Assembly: GCA_001566295.1 (NCBI GenBank)
Contig: KQ964256.1
Location: 434,001-498,000 of the forward strand
Source: Microdochium bolleyi
Taxonomy: Eukaryota; Ascomycota; Sordariomycetes; Xylariales; Microdochiaceae
Reading direction: 5' to 3'
Length of the DNA: 64,000 nt
Below, in pieces: positions 1 through 11,481 of the stretch. A model generated the notes under the pieces. That model was given only the letters and a program-made list of their open reading frames with translations, searched no databases and was not told the DNA's origin. The translations under genes and the position numbers were made by a program. Each line of letters opens with the position of its first letter. Position 1 is the stretch's first letter.

Positions 1-1262
1 GCAGTCAGTATTACATCGGTTACAAGCCAGCTCCGGGCAAACTCACTGGAAGGCATGCAAGCACACATGATGCCAACGGTGATCTCCACCGTCGACCAGA
101 CCGAGACACCCCAGTAGTCGTATGTCACATTGGCGCTGCCGCGGAACTGGACCAGCGAGGCGAGACGGACGATGGAAATAACTGTGACGAAAGTGCCCAC
201 CACGACCACTGTAACCAGTCAGTAAAGTTCCAGAGCATTATTCTTCCGGGTCAACTTACTGGCTGCAACACCAATCTTCTTCTTCCAGTGCAGGTTCAGC
301 GAGGATACCTGCGACAAGGGCAGGTACAACATCCACAGGTCGAGAGCAATGCTGATGCCAGCGTTGGACCACGCAATGACGCTGACGTCGCGGCACTGGG
401 CCTTCTGCGAGGGTTCTCGCCAGCTTGTCCAATTGTAGCTGACAGGTAGACACTGGAACGCGGCGGTGAGGACAAACGAGACGCCGAACGCAATGACAAC
501 ACCGAGTGTGCCCCAGAGCATGCGACGGACTGTCGTATCAGGGAAGATGCGAAGGTAGAAGAACAGGATGGACACTTTGAGCATGGCGACCTCGGTGAAG
601 TACAGGAGGGTGACGATCCAGAAAGTTCGCGAGAAGTTGGTGATCTGCTCTGGTGTCAGGGTCCAGAGGTCCTTGCCGATGCCGTATTCGGCCAGCTGGA
701 CATTGGTGACTGCCGAGGGAACGCAGACAACGAGCGTGGCGATAATGGCCCAGTCGTCCATACCGAGACCCATCTGCGTAAGGAATTGTTTGTATATGAC
801 GCGGATGAGGACAAAGATGCAGGCGAGGATCATGAGGACGGTGACGATGACGTTGTAGGCGACGGCCCTGTCATGTGGGACCACACCGCACTGGGTGCTT
901 GTCATGTTCTTGACCACTGTCGAGAGATGGGTTAGACCGAGCTGGTTTCTCTTGCTGTGTGACCGAGGTCGACCTACCGAGTATGTCCTCGACCTTGCAG
1001 CTCGTGGCCACGCAGCCCGAGACAGCCGTCGTGTAAGCCGTGTCTGCGCAGTGGCAGACTGTGTCGTTGATGGCGCATGTCGACAGTGTTATGCCCTTTT
1101 TGAAGCAGGCAAGCTTGATAGACAGGGTGTTAGCGAAAGGCGTTGATGGTTGGTGGGCGAGAGGGGGCAGGCAGAGCATACCGAGCACTCGGGCAGACCG
1201 GCCTGGGCCACGGTCAGGCCCAGGAGGGAGAAGAAGAGGACGATGGGGGCGAGGAAGCGCAT
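1..1262 (-). CDS. Pth11-type GPCR with N-terminal CFEM domain (3' end outside window)
   Basis: Plasma-membrane receptor of the fungal Pth11/rhodopsin-like class, a family linked to surface and host sensing. Exons read on the minus strand: 1262..1182, 1113..978, 916..260 and 208..47, with phases that fit; a GTGAGT donor at 46 starts an intron that leaves the window, so the C-terminus is missing. The ATG at 1262 opens a clear signal peptide (MRFLAPIVLFFSLLGLTVAQ). Exons 1-3 then supply eight cysteines in CFEM order (PEC, LAC, STC, TVCHC, SGC, TSC, TQC). After residue about 80 come hydrophobic membrane segments with the family's GMDDWA, NWTSWREP and KKKIGVA-type motifs. Exon 4 gives a further helix (VGTFVTVISIVRLASLVQF) and the DYWGVSVWSTVE segment. 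Family call is confident; the ligand is unknown. Confidence 0.88.
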
Positions 1263-4200
1263 TGTGAGAGTCGGGAGTGCCTGGGCGACGTCGAAGACGG
1301 AGAACCAGGCTTTGGCAGAGGAGACGACTCGGACGACTATGGCGGGGGATGAGAGGGCGGGAACGTCGAGAAGTCGAGGAGGCGTGGCGGCGATTTACAT
1401 ATTGTGTCGCGATGTGTCGAACATCTGCCAGAAGCAGCCGCGTTGGGGATAGAACCTGCAACAGCGACAGGGTCGGCTCCACCAGCAAAGGAGGGGGGTG
1501 TGGTCGAGGGTGGCTTGCCGTCGGTCGATCTTGGCGGGCCGGGCATGTGGAGAGCGACGAGAGGCGGCGACGGTGGCAGGTGAGTGGCCCAGAGGCTGCG
1601 CAGGGGTCCATGGGACCCGTGCCTGCGATGGGTGTACGATCTCAGGGGGCGTCTCGCACCCAATGGCTCGGGTACGCAGGACGGAAGACAGCCAAGCTGC
1701 AGGGGACAGCCTTGACGAGGGCGTGGACTGCGGTGGGGAGGCCATCGAGGCCAGAGACCATTGAGCAAATAGCCTCGGGGCACCGGGCGTCCGTGCTTGG
1801 CTGCCTCGAGTGCCCGGCCGGATGACGACGGGCGACGAGGTCGACGGCAGAGGAGGGCAGGCGACACAACGGCGCGGGAGGCGAGCGTCGAGGAGGCTGC
1901 CTGCGGGCTGCGAGGCGTGTTCTTTTGCGTTGCACCATTGGGATAAGGTTAACCTTGTGGTTGTGCGTGGCGGTCCCCACTGGCGGAGGGGACACACTAT
2001 CGTGCCCGAGGCCATGATCCGCGCCAGGAACCCGACCGGCGTCGACGCAGGCGGCAGAAGGGTGTGCTGCCCCTGAGGCAGACACAACAATGCGGTTGTC
2101 GAGTCAGCGGGATGGGTGGTGCGTCGCAGCACAACGACACGCCGAGAGCGGAAAAAACCCCGCGCTGCTGCGGGTCGGCCGCGGGCACGCGACAACGGGC
2201 GCCGGGACGAGGGAAGGCGCAGGGCACGACGCACATACTGTACGCAGTCCTCGCCAGAGAGGGCTCGAGGGGCAGCCTGCGCCGGCCAATCTCCCACCTG
2301 GGCAGTCTGCAACTCGTTCCTCCGATTCCCGCAGGGCTCCCAGGACAGGGTTTCATCGATGCCACGATGGCCCCTTGCGACAATCATCCCCCTAAGCCAC
2401 AACCCAGCCGCGTCGTCTCGCCAAGACTCCAGCTGAGAGGCCACTCGTGCCTTCGGCAGTTTCGTGCCCAGTGCCGAGTCCTCACCACACCGCGCCCATG
2501 CCCTGGGCCACACGACACGAGCAACCGCTTGCTCTAGCTCGTTCGACTCCATCTGCCGGAGCCCGCTAGAGCTGCAGACAGCCAGAGCGAGCGCCGTTCC
2601 ATGTCAGGTTCGACGCCGAAAACCTTTGTCCCACCACGCCACAGCTCTCATCGCTAGCTCGACTAGCTCAGTCCACGGTTCCCTGCCCCTGGCGAGCCAA
2701 CAAGAACGCTTCCACGCTTCCCGCCACCTTGAGGCTCTCCAGACAGGGGACCTGAGACACAGAGGCACAGCTCGACACGAACCCCCCCTTTTCCCAGGTG
2801 TGTGTGGCAGTCTGCAGCGGCTGAATCATTCAGGCAGCTTGCTGAAACCACGCCACTTCGAGAAGCAGTCTTCGACCATGGGCCGCGCCAAGGCACAAGA
2901 TTGTCGATGCGAATTGCTCCTTCTGGCTCGCTGGGCGAAACCAACGCAGCTTCTCCTTGCGCCCCTGCAGGGCCCCCAGTCGCCGCCCGTGACAAACCCC
3001 ATCCATGAATCGGTATCATGATCAGTTTCATCCCATCGTACCACACGTGGCAGTTCGCGATTCCAAAAAGAAAGAAAAAAAGCTTGGCGTGCAGCCGGGC
3101 TCTTCGCCTCTAGGAAACGGCAGGGTCCCGAAACCCCATAGCCTGGGACCTCCGCAATTTCTGAGCAGAGTCGATTTCCAACAACTGCGGCATTAGACAA
3201 GAGCTGGAAGAGTGAGTGCCCCTAGTCCTGCAGGCTGCATTCTCTCGGTGATTGCTGATCGCAGCAACACCATGCCAAGCACGCTTGCAGCGCACGATTA
3301 CTACTGATGGAGTTTGTTGGCGCCCAGGTCTGGCTGACATCTACGAGAAGCAACTATTGGACTCGCCAAGCCCTACGACATTCCGAGCCGAACGCCTTTT
3401 CTCCGGGGAGACGGGGATTCGGGTTGTTCGCTGCCCTGCTGGTTGCAATCAGGGAGCAGCTCATGTTAGTGAACTCAATAGCTGGGCGGACTCCGAAGCC
3501 ATCATCTGAAGGACAGCCGCGAGCGTTCAACACCAATGCATTCTCGGAGCAGCATACAATTCGGTGATGGTGCGAACAGGAATCGACGCCACATGCCCCA
3601 CACTCCTAACCACCCACAGCACCGCCGCCGTGCTGTCACACCCGAGACAACCACCTGGGCAACATGCTTTGGAGTCCTCGTTCCAGGGGGCCGTGCGCTA
3701 CAGTAGCGTGGCGCCGGCTACTGTTAGCGACTTCGCTTACGGAGTTTGCTTTCAATATGGAATTTTCTAGGCACCGGAAGGTCTGAGGCAACTGTGCCTC
3801 AAATGCCGACCCGGACGCAACCACAGCGTGTCTCCGTTGGCGACCCGCGAAAGGCAGACGGCTTCCTGCAGGTCGGAACACATCCGAAGACAAGCGGGGC
3901 ATCGCCCTTGCTGCGGAGACATTGCCGACAATCTGGCAACGATATACAGCAGCATCCAGCAAATACTGGCTGTGTGAGCCCGGGCGACTGTCTGATCGCC
4001 GGCCTTGATGGCCGGCCATCATCATTCTGGTGACCTGTGATCGTCCAACCTCCAGCTTTTCTCGTGCACATGCACCCACCACCGACCAATAAGGACCACA
4101 TCGCCAGCACGAACACGTCGTTGTGGATTGAGTGGGCAGAATCTCAACGATCGATGCCGATCTCCCGCACGCATGCGTCACGTTATCCCTGTAGTTCTGA

Positions 4201-5364
4201 TTGTCTTTGCTTCTCGACATCGCGAATCTCAGAACGGTAGTGGGGCAGCATTAGATGGAAATGACGTGTTCCTTGCAGTTCAATACTCTCCTCCAGGTCC
4301 CCTACATTGTTCCTTCAAAAGTGCCTGCGACCCTTTTACCATGCAGTGCACTAGTACGCCACTTTGAGACATTATCTCCGCTTTGCTGTTCCACTGTTGA
4401 TGGGGACCACTGGTGTACGTGGCGGAACATGCCGTCGGCCCAAATCACATTGCTTCCACAAGTACTCGAATCATTGGCCAGTGCAGGCACTTCTCCACGC
4501 ACGCTAAGCGGGTTGGTCTCTTCAGAGAGAAGCCTCTCTCGCAGTACGCAAATTGTGGGTGGTCTGTTGGCAGAAAGATCCACCATTTTCTCGGCAACAA
4601 GAACATAGACACGCGAGCTCCACAAGGCGGACATCCGCCCCCTTCCGGCGACAAAGACGGCGTCAAGAATTTCGGAGATCCTGTGGAGACCCGCGGAACG
4701 TGGACCCCCTGTCAGCCCGGATCGTGAAGTCCGGGTCCTAGTTAATTAGTTTTCTATCACCAGCACGCATCCACAAGACAACTCTAGCACCTCATCAAGC
4801 AATACTATGACCCCCAGTTGCCAACAGGGCCCCCCTCCGCAACGAGCTGGAAGCCTGGATGGGCCTAGGTCGGAGGGGGCCCGAACTTGCCCGGCCCGGC
4901 CCCCGGCCTCGGGGGGAATAAGTAGACAGCTGTGCCGCACGCCTAGGTAGCCGGGTCTTTGCTCTGGCAGGCTTTCTCTCGCACAGACAAAATGACCCGC
5001 GGGCCAAAAATGAATTAGCGCCGAGGGAAGTCTGTAGACGCGCAGCTGCGACCAGCCAAGCGCCCGGGACCGAAAGGCAGGCATGCGGCTGTGCCTCAAA
5101 TTACGCGAGATATCATCATCGGCTGCTTAGGGTCCCGGAACAAAAGAGTCAAATACATGGTGGGGGCTATGAAAGCAAGTCGCCGAAATATGAGACAAAA
5201 GAACCGCCACACAGCTTTAGCTCGAAATCTCCGGCGCCGCGTGTGGAATAGGCAATGGGCCGCGGATGTGTACAGACAGAAAGACATATAGGCAGACAGG
5301 CAGGGGTCCTGCCGAGCCGAGCGAGCGACGACTTTCCGGACGATTGCACTCGGGATGGGAAACC
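1263..5364. other. Long stretch without a supportable gene
   Basis: Several open frames occur here on both strands, the longest 385 codons on the minus strand (2552..1395). Their translations are low-complexity, rich in Arg, Pro, Ser and Ala, and show no family motif; GC-rich DNA gives such frames by chance. The part next to 1262 must hold the promoter and leader of the receptor gene. Nothing else is recognisable. Confidence 0.6.
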
Positions 5365-5385
5365 CTCTCTCTTTCTCTCTCTCTC

Positions 5386-5433
<48 letters not shown>
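5365..5433. repeat. Compound microsatellite (CT)n-(GT)n
   Basis: A CT-rich tract from 5365 passes into an uninterrupted GT run of about 43 bases (5391-5433). It is non-coding in context. Confidence 0.97.
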
Positions 5434-5435
<2 letters not shown>

Positions 5436-5558
5436 TTTTCTCTGTTTCTGACCCAAGTCTGTCACGCTATACTCTAGACCTTTGAGGCGAACGTGTCATC
5501 GAGTGATGGGAAATCCTTCCTGCGATGTGCGATAGGAGGAAGTAAAATGCCCTGACGA

Positions 5559-5630
5559 GTTCGGAGGAACCGTTCGGAGGAACCGTTCGGAGGAACCGTT
5601 CGGAGGAACCGTTCGGAGGAACCGTTCGGG
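5559..5630. repeat. 13-bp tandem repeat, five perfect copies plus a partial
   Basis: The unit GTTCGGAGGAACC is repeated at 5559, 5572, 5585, 5598 and 5611, with a seven-base partial copy to 5630. Each unit is itself an inverted repeat (GTTC, loop GGAG, GAAC), so a single strand could fold into a row of small hairpins. No gene is visible across it. Confidence 0.97.
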
Positions 5631-6057
5631 TCTGGCAGTGGCGTCTTGTATTTTTGTTTCTACTGAACGGGGGGAGAAAGAGCTGCTTCGGTTGGCAGGC
5701 AGGCAGCCCGAGGGCCTTTGGAAATAGCCTGCTTTCGTTACAATGTTGTAATATTCGGAGAGAATTCTTAGAATGGAGCCTTAAGGTGTGACTATTGTTT
5801 ATGGAGGTAAGAAGTTGGAAATAAGCTGTAGGAGATGGGATTTCTTGTGATCATGTGTGTTAGTATACTCTCGTCCAACAACGAAGTTCTGGAATACCGC
5901 AAAGGTGTCCGAGCATGATCGAAGGCAGGATAAGTTGCGGAAGCTGCCAACAGTCATGCCGCAGAATAAACAAAAACGAAACACAACCAAGGTTCAATAC
6001 ATTATACCCGGGAGATGGTGGGAACATGATTTGAAAGGGGTGCAACCAAAATTGAGC

Positions 6058-6069
6058 AAAAAAAAAAAA
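6058..6069 (-). terminator. RNA polymerase III terminator of the tRNA gene
   Basis: Twelve A on the plus strand, hence a T12 run on the coding strand, begin two bases past the 3' end of the tRNA-Met gene. A T tract is the standard Pol III stop signal. Confidence 0.9.
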
Positions 6070-6071
6070 GA

Positions 6072-6143
6072 TAGCAGTTCTCCGTTTCGATCGGAGGACC
6101 TCCGGGTTATGAGCCCGGCGCGCTTCCCCTGCGCCAAACTGCT
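6072..6143 (-). tRNA. Initiator tRNA-Met (anticodon CAT)
   Basis: The minus strand folds into a complete cloverleaf: a 7-bp acceptor stem (AGCAGTT with AACTGCT), a D arm with GCGC/GCGC stem, an anticodon arm CCGGG-CTCATAA-CCCGG, variable AGGTC and a T arm CTCCG-ATCGAAA-CGGAG, with A at position 73. Three marks identify the initiator rather than the elongator: the A1:U72 pair, three G:C pairs at the base of the anticodon stem, and an A-U-C-G T loop in place of T-psi-C. There is no intron. The B-box match GATCGAAAC and the T12 terminator suggest it is functional. Confidence 0.96.
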
Positions 6144-6689
6144 TTGCTTGATGCTGATTGGATGAAAAGTTAAGAGCTTATTGTAAAATCTAGACTCGTT
6201 AAGTTTGTGACTCTCAATCGCAAAACCCCGAGCTGCGGGGACGTTGATTTGCATTCCAATGCCCACTCTCCCCGAATGGCAGAACATACGCAGTTACGCT
6301 GCCGTAAACGCTAGGTCGTATACTGAGATAGTCTTCGAGTCATATAAGGTACGGATGCGATCTTACAATTCATCACATTCTTCTACAAAGGCATAGTGGT
6401 AGTGACCAAACGCTTCAGCCGCGAAGGTGCAGTGAGAGAGAGCGCCTGCTTGCAGATCTCGGCGGGTGCATCCCTGTGCGCCTTGGCAAGGCAACTGAAG
6501 GCTGAACAGCAGCAAGCAGCCTTGCAGCTCGCCGCATATCTTCGCCCAGACCAGCCTGACCTCCTATTCAAGTCGGATTCTCCACACCCCCAGGGTGCTG
6601 ATACTTGCGACGACTGTAATCTCCACCAGTTGCAGCGACGCCAACCCCGGCAGTATACAGATACATACCCCTGACACATTACGGAGGGC

Positions 6690-8420
6690 TTGTCTCCGAC
6701 GACAAGATTAAGAAGGACGCGCACGAACGCGACAAAATTGAGCCTGCCTCTGACCTCCTCTGCTTCGAAATGGCGGCAACGGGTATTATCGGCAGCATGG
6801 GATGCCTTTCCAATCCGATGGATCTGCGACTATTCGGAATCCCACAAGAACAAGGCATGGCAGCCGTACGCTGCCGCTGCCGCGGCTGCATATGCGCGGG
6901 AGCTCCTTGAGACAATGCCACTGCTGGGACCAGAGCAGAACACGACTGCGAGTTTCAGGCCCTCAACTGCTGTTTGCGAGGCCAGCTCCGCCAAAGATCG
7001 GCAAGCGTCACTCGAACTGCTAAAATTCCAGGAGATACACGACCGCGGACACACTATCCACGCCAGAGCAGCCTGAATATGTCGCTGATTTGTCGAACAC
7101 CCAAAGTATCGAACGCGGGCCGTTGTCAAAAGCCATGCCCCAGACAGCCGCCTCCCAAACAGCAGTGCCTTTTTGTGGATACGTGGAAAAGCAGGAACTG
7201 GCAATTTAAATTTTGTGAAATTTCTCTTCTCCGAAGCAAAAAGACAAAAGGCTGGAGACATAACCATTTCATTTCTTTTCCAATGCCAGGAGCTCACAGA
7301 ATCTGGAGAAGTCGACCGAAGGCATCTATCGATCGCTTGTGGTCCAGATTCTGAAGGTCTTCCCTAGCATACAGTGGTTCCTGGACGACGACGAGTGGCA
7401 GCCAGATGCCCACAACGGCGTTCATCTGGTCCTAAATTCGCTGAAGGCTCTGTTCAAGAACGTCATCTTAGGATTGGTGACTACTCTTTGACCTCTTTCA
7501 TTGACGCACTCGACGAGTGCGACGAGCAGGAAGTGGCCGACATGGTTGCCTTCTTTGACGACCTAGCAAAGCTTGCGGCAGAGGAGGGGATCCGCTTTTG
7601 AATAGCGCTTTCAAGCCAGCCATACCCACACATCAGGATTGCAGATAATTTTTCTGATTGCCCTTGAGGACTAAGAAGGCCACGCCAACACGACACGGAC
7701 AGGCCAGAAAAGCTGCGGCATTGCATCCTGTGAGTGCTTTGCTCTCAGAGGGCTTTCGCCGTGAACGACTTCCGCCACGCCATGTGTGCAAGTGTCTTGA
7801 GTAGAGGCAACGGCCTTGTCGACGAAAAACTACCCAGTGCCAACGACAAGGAGATGGACATTGTAGTAGTGGCCATCTCATCAAGGGGCGTCGTCGAGAT
7901 CATACGTACCAAGAACAGAAAGTCTACGAGGGTCCAGTTCATCCACGAATCGATTCGAATTTCTGACCAGAGAAAATGGCCTATAAGAACTCTGGTCCGA
8001 GCTTTGATTCAGTTGGTAAAGTCTGGGACACAATGTTCTCCGAGGCGCGTGTGAGGCCTGGTTAGCACACCCAGCAATCGCCGGCATCATAGAGATATGA
8101 TATGTCTCGCGAGGGCACTAACTGGGCGCTCTTGAAAGAAATGCTAGCCAGGCATAGCCCAGACAATTCGAGTCTCGAGATACCAGGCACAAACAACTAT
8201 TCGTTCTTGCAATACGCTCCCCAGAGCAGTCTCCAGCACGCGGGAAAAGCCCAGCAATCTGTATCTCAGGACGAATTTGTGTCAAGGTCCTTTGCTTGTC
8301 GGTTCGTTGCTGCCTTGAATTGCTGCCGGCCTGCCCAGACTCAGCGTCACGGTCGATCTCTGCCGCCAATATCTAGGTTGGTTAAGGCCAGACTATCCAG
8401 ACTTGTTCGAGCATAGCTGA
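6690..8420 (+). pseudogene. Broken NACHT-domain (fungal NLR-type) gene
   Basis: Family-typical fragments lie in order on the plus strand but in different frames, separated by stops and shifts. They are: an N-terminal piece with AWDAF and KFQEIHDR (6690-7076); a Walker A region reading IRGKAGTGNLNFVKFL (from 7173), where the Lys and Ser/Thr of the P-loop are lost; an intact Walker B-like FIDALDECDE (from 7497) followed by a premature stop at the family's SSRxYPHI segment; a piece with CASVLS, RGVVE and VQFIHES (7734-8054); and a C-terminal piece with FLQYA and HAGKA (8102-8416). Intact members are intracellular NTPases with ankyrin or WD repeats acting in non-self recognition and cell death. 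This copy cannot encode such a protein. Weak downstream similarity may run to about 8.75 kb. Confidence 0.8.
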
Positions 8421-10528
8421 GGCATAATCTACTCATCGTTTGTTCAACGCCACCAGACGATGAGAGCGAGGCGCAGAGCCACGTCGATCTTCCTATGGTC
8501 ACAACTGTAAGTTGTCATTCTCGTTGGGATGGATCTTGCCCAACGTGCATCATGTAGAGAGGACACAGGCTCCAAGCGTCGCCAACATTGCCATACAGAG
8601 CCGAGACTGGGAGACACTCGCTGTGCTTTTGGGAACACCGTCAACAGCACCTAATGGAAGGGATATTTTTATGGGCATAGCAAGTGCTGGAATAGCCAAT
8701 TGTGGTTCAGTTGCCTTGGGCAGCTGAGCAGGGCAACATGGCGGCCTCGTGGAGTGGCTGGTTCTTGCAACATGCCACAATTTCGAGGACGTGGCAGTGT
8801 TAATCAGCCGGAACCGAAGGCGACGTCCAAGGACTAGGGCTAGGTCGCGGTGAGTCCGTAGCGCCAGGCCAGATCGTTCGATGTCTCTTGGTTGTTGGTG
8901 GACTGAAGCACTCGATCCAAGCCGGGTCACCTGCACAGCATACAGTAGATCAGCGCGTTTCTTCAGAGGGGATCATGGTGGATTGTGGTGACGAAGCCCT
9001 GAGCCCGCGCCCGACGCGCTCCAATACCAGCACGACGGCCCTTTCTCTCTGATGAGTTTCCACGAACCACGTTCACACGCAAGAGCACCGCCGTCATCAC
9101 ACTCAGAACCAGTCCAGCACCAGCACTGCTGGACGTGGACCGGGACAACCGCTTCTTTCTAGTCCCCGAGGCTCCATCCGTCAATGACCAATGGTGCGCC
9201 GTGAAAGTGCTTTTAGGCGGGAAAAGACCCGCTGAAGGATCCGGAACCTGGCCAAGCCACCCAAGCGACTCGCGCGTCCCCAGGCTTCCCCGCGTGCGGG
9301 ATGGAAGGCTTATCTGGAACGCCTCAGCGGGTAGCCCGGGAAAGATGTGCTGGGGGCGGGCCAAAGGGGCTGGGTATGGTTGGAGCGCTTGGGCTTCGAA
9401 GTCGAGGAAGCGGGATAGACCCTGGTTCTTTCCGGCCCGTCAGGCACCAGAGTCCGAGATGGCTGTATAGAGTAATGATTCCTCACGGGGAAAGCGGGCT
9501 TTCGCTAGGACATTGCCGGCCGGACCCCCTTCTGAACACGCGTGGACACGAGGAAAATGTTCCAATACACCTCTGAAAGGGACAGACTGACAAGAGTAAT
9601 GTGGACGGAGAGTTCTCGAGGAACATTTCGTTGCGAGAGGTACAGCCCAGTACTCGGTGCAGATATGTGACCCGCTCTGCTGATGTCTCCGTGAAGTTAT
9701 CATCGTTCGCACTGATTGCAACATCGCTGTTTCTCTTGGTAAGAACAAGAGTGTGGAAAAGCCAAGCCCAAGAATGTACGCCATTTTACCGGACATGACC
9801 GCAAGACACCAGAATCACCGAGACGCCCGCGGTCGGCGCGGAGGAGAATGTGTCGAAATCAGCCGAGAGCCGCTTGGGGGCACCTTCGTGCGGCGAACGC
9901 AGTGTCTAGACGTCAGATCACACAACGCAACCATCCGCGGTCCTGCAATGTAACACTCCGTGCAGGACCACCGGGCTCGGCCGCTCCCAGTATCCGCGTC
10001 CTCCGCGCGCCCCATCGGGAGCGACGATAGACGCGTAACCCCCGGGAAGGGCACCAATGATGTTCGCTGCAGGCTGGAAAGAACGATTATTGTTGTGTGC
10101 CCTATGGTAGGCAAGTCATCTCTCAGGGAAGAGCAGAGATGGCGCCCACAGCAACTCGCTCGGTCTATCATTGCAGCGACGAAGCTGTGAAATCCCAGTG
10201 TGGTGCGCTTGTACTGTCTGTGACAGAGTGGAATTCAGGTGAGAGTTGCTTCTAAGGTACGTCGGGTACTATCACGACAAAGAGAATCTATGTCTTTGCG
10301 AGTATAAGAATGCTTTCATCCGCACGCCAAATGCCTTCTTGACTTTTCTACAACATCCAAGAAACACCCCCGACTTCAAAACCCCAAACTTGTAAGCCCA
10401 GACACCCCAAAAACCATCTTCGCAGTTCCCAGTCTCGTCAGAGCTCGAGTGCCTAACGCATTCCCACTTCACAGCACCTTTAAATCATCTCAACCTATCC
10501 CGGGCCCGAGCCAGAACATCCAACAAAC
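8421..10528. other. No supportable gene
   Basis: The first 300 bases may be the eroded 3' end of the NACHT gene. The remainder has only short frames without motifs. A TATAAG at 10303-10308 lies about 220 bases before the next gene and belongs to its promoter region. Confidence 0.55.
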
Positions 10529-10753
10529 ATGCAGTTCACCACCTTCATCCTCGCCGCCATCGCCGCCGTCTCGGTCACGGCCTCGCCCGTCGCTGCCATG
10601 ACCGACGACCTGGTCATGCCCGAGTCCGCGCGCGCCCTCGCCGACGCCACCGGCGAGACGCTCACCGTCCGCCAGATCTGGTGCGGCAAGTGCTCGGGCG
10701 GCAAGCAGATCTGCTGCTCCGCGACCGGCTGCTACGCCCCGACCAAGTGCTGA
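10529..10753 (+). CDS. Small secreted cysteine-rich protein (74 aa)
   Basis: An intronless 74-residue ORF. Residues 1-18 form a signal peptide (MQFTTFILAAIAAVSVTA) with cleavage likely after TASP or nearby. Residues about 20-48 are acidic and free of cysteine, like a propeptide. The last 24 residues pack six cysteines (WCGKC, QICC, GCYA, TKC), enough for three disulfides. The architecture fits secreted effectors or antimicrobial peptides, but no named family was recognised, so the function is unknown. GC3-rich codon use and a TATAAG 220 bases upstream support expression. No homologous neighbour is visible. Confidence 0.82.
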   Translation: MQFTTFILAAIAAVSVTASPVAAMTDDLVMPESARALADATGETLTVRQIWCGKCSGGKQICCSATGCYAPTKC

Positions 10754-11481
10754 GCGGGCGGCACGGCGGCGGCTGTAAGCTTTCCCAGTGTCATCCAACG
10801 CAGCAGGATATAGACGATGTGTTTTTGTGCGTTGTAGGAGCGGAGAAAACGGCTAGTCCCATGTCCTCGCCGAACTGGTATGTTGTGGTGCGAGTCGTTG
10901 AGTTTGAAACGGGGTGGGGGTTGGCTGGTGAAGATGTCGTTGTAGTTATATCCTGGCATGTATCTAGACACAATCGGAGCTCGTCATCCGCAGCATAATC
11001 ACAACAAGGTTACTGCTTGCGACTCCCTGAGGTCATTCCCATGACCCGCTATACATTGAAATGCAAGACCATCTGGTGGAAGCCCTGAGCCGAGGTCATG
11101 ATAAATCAAGTATTGATGTTTCGAGGTTGTTAAGGTCGTGAGTACCGCGATGTATGTAATGTCAATGATGTGACTTTGGATGGACTGCACAAATCCGAGG
11201 TCGTCTCGGAACGTCCCTGGCTCTTTGGCTGCCCGTTTCTATTCAAAATGCTTGATCCCCTATCCCTGTGTCCCGAACAAAACAATAAAACCACACGCCT
11301 TGCGCCTTATGCAAAATTGACAATCCCGGCTGGTCCGCTACTTTGAGAGAAATGTCCTGTGCTCCTGTGTTGACCATTCTTGTTGAAAAAAAAAAACCCA
11401 AGCTAACCATACGCAGAATCGCTGAACAAATAAGCAATTGAAAACTCACTCTTCGCATCAGCAAGAAAGAAAGACAAAAGA
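10754..11481. other. Intergenic, no gene seen
   Basis: Convergent 3' flanks of the small secreted protein gene and the Myb/SANT-like gene. Only short frames without motifs. Confidence 0.6.

Noticed and set aside
1395..2552. 385-codon minus-strand open frame
   Set aside because: Translation is Arg/Pro/Ser-rich without domains, overlaps other open frames on both strands, and the region is GC-rich; it looks like chance openness upstream of the receptor gene.
5365..5433. Possible CRISPR or phage feature at the repeats near 5.4-5.6 kb
   Set aside because: These are a microsatellite and a short tandem repeat without spacers; the DNA is eukaryotic.
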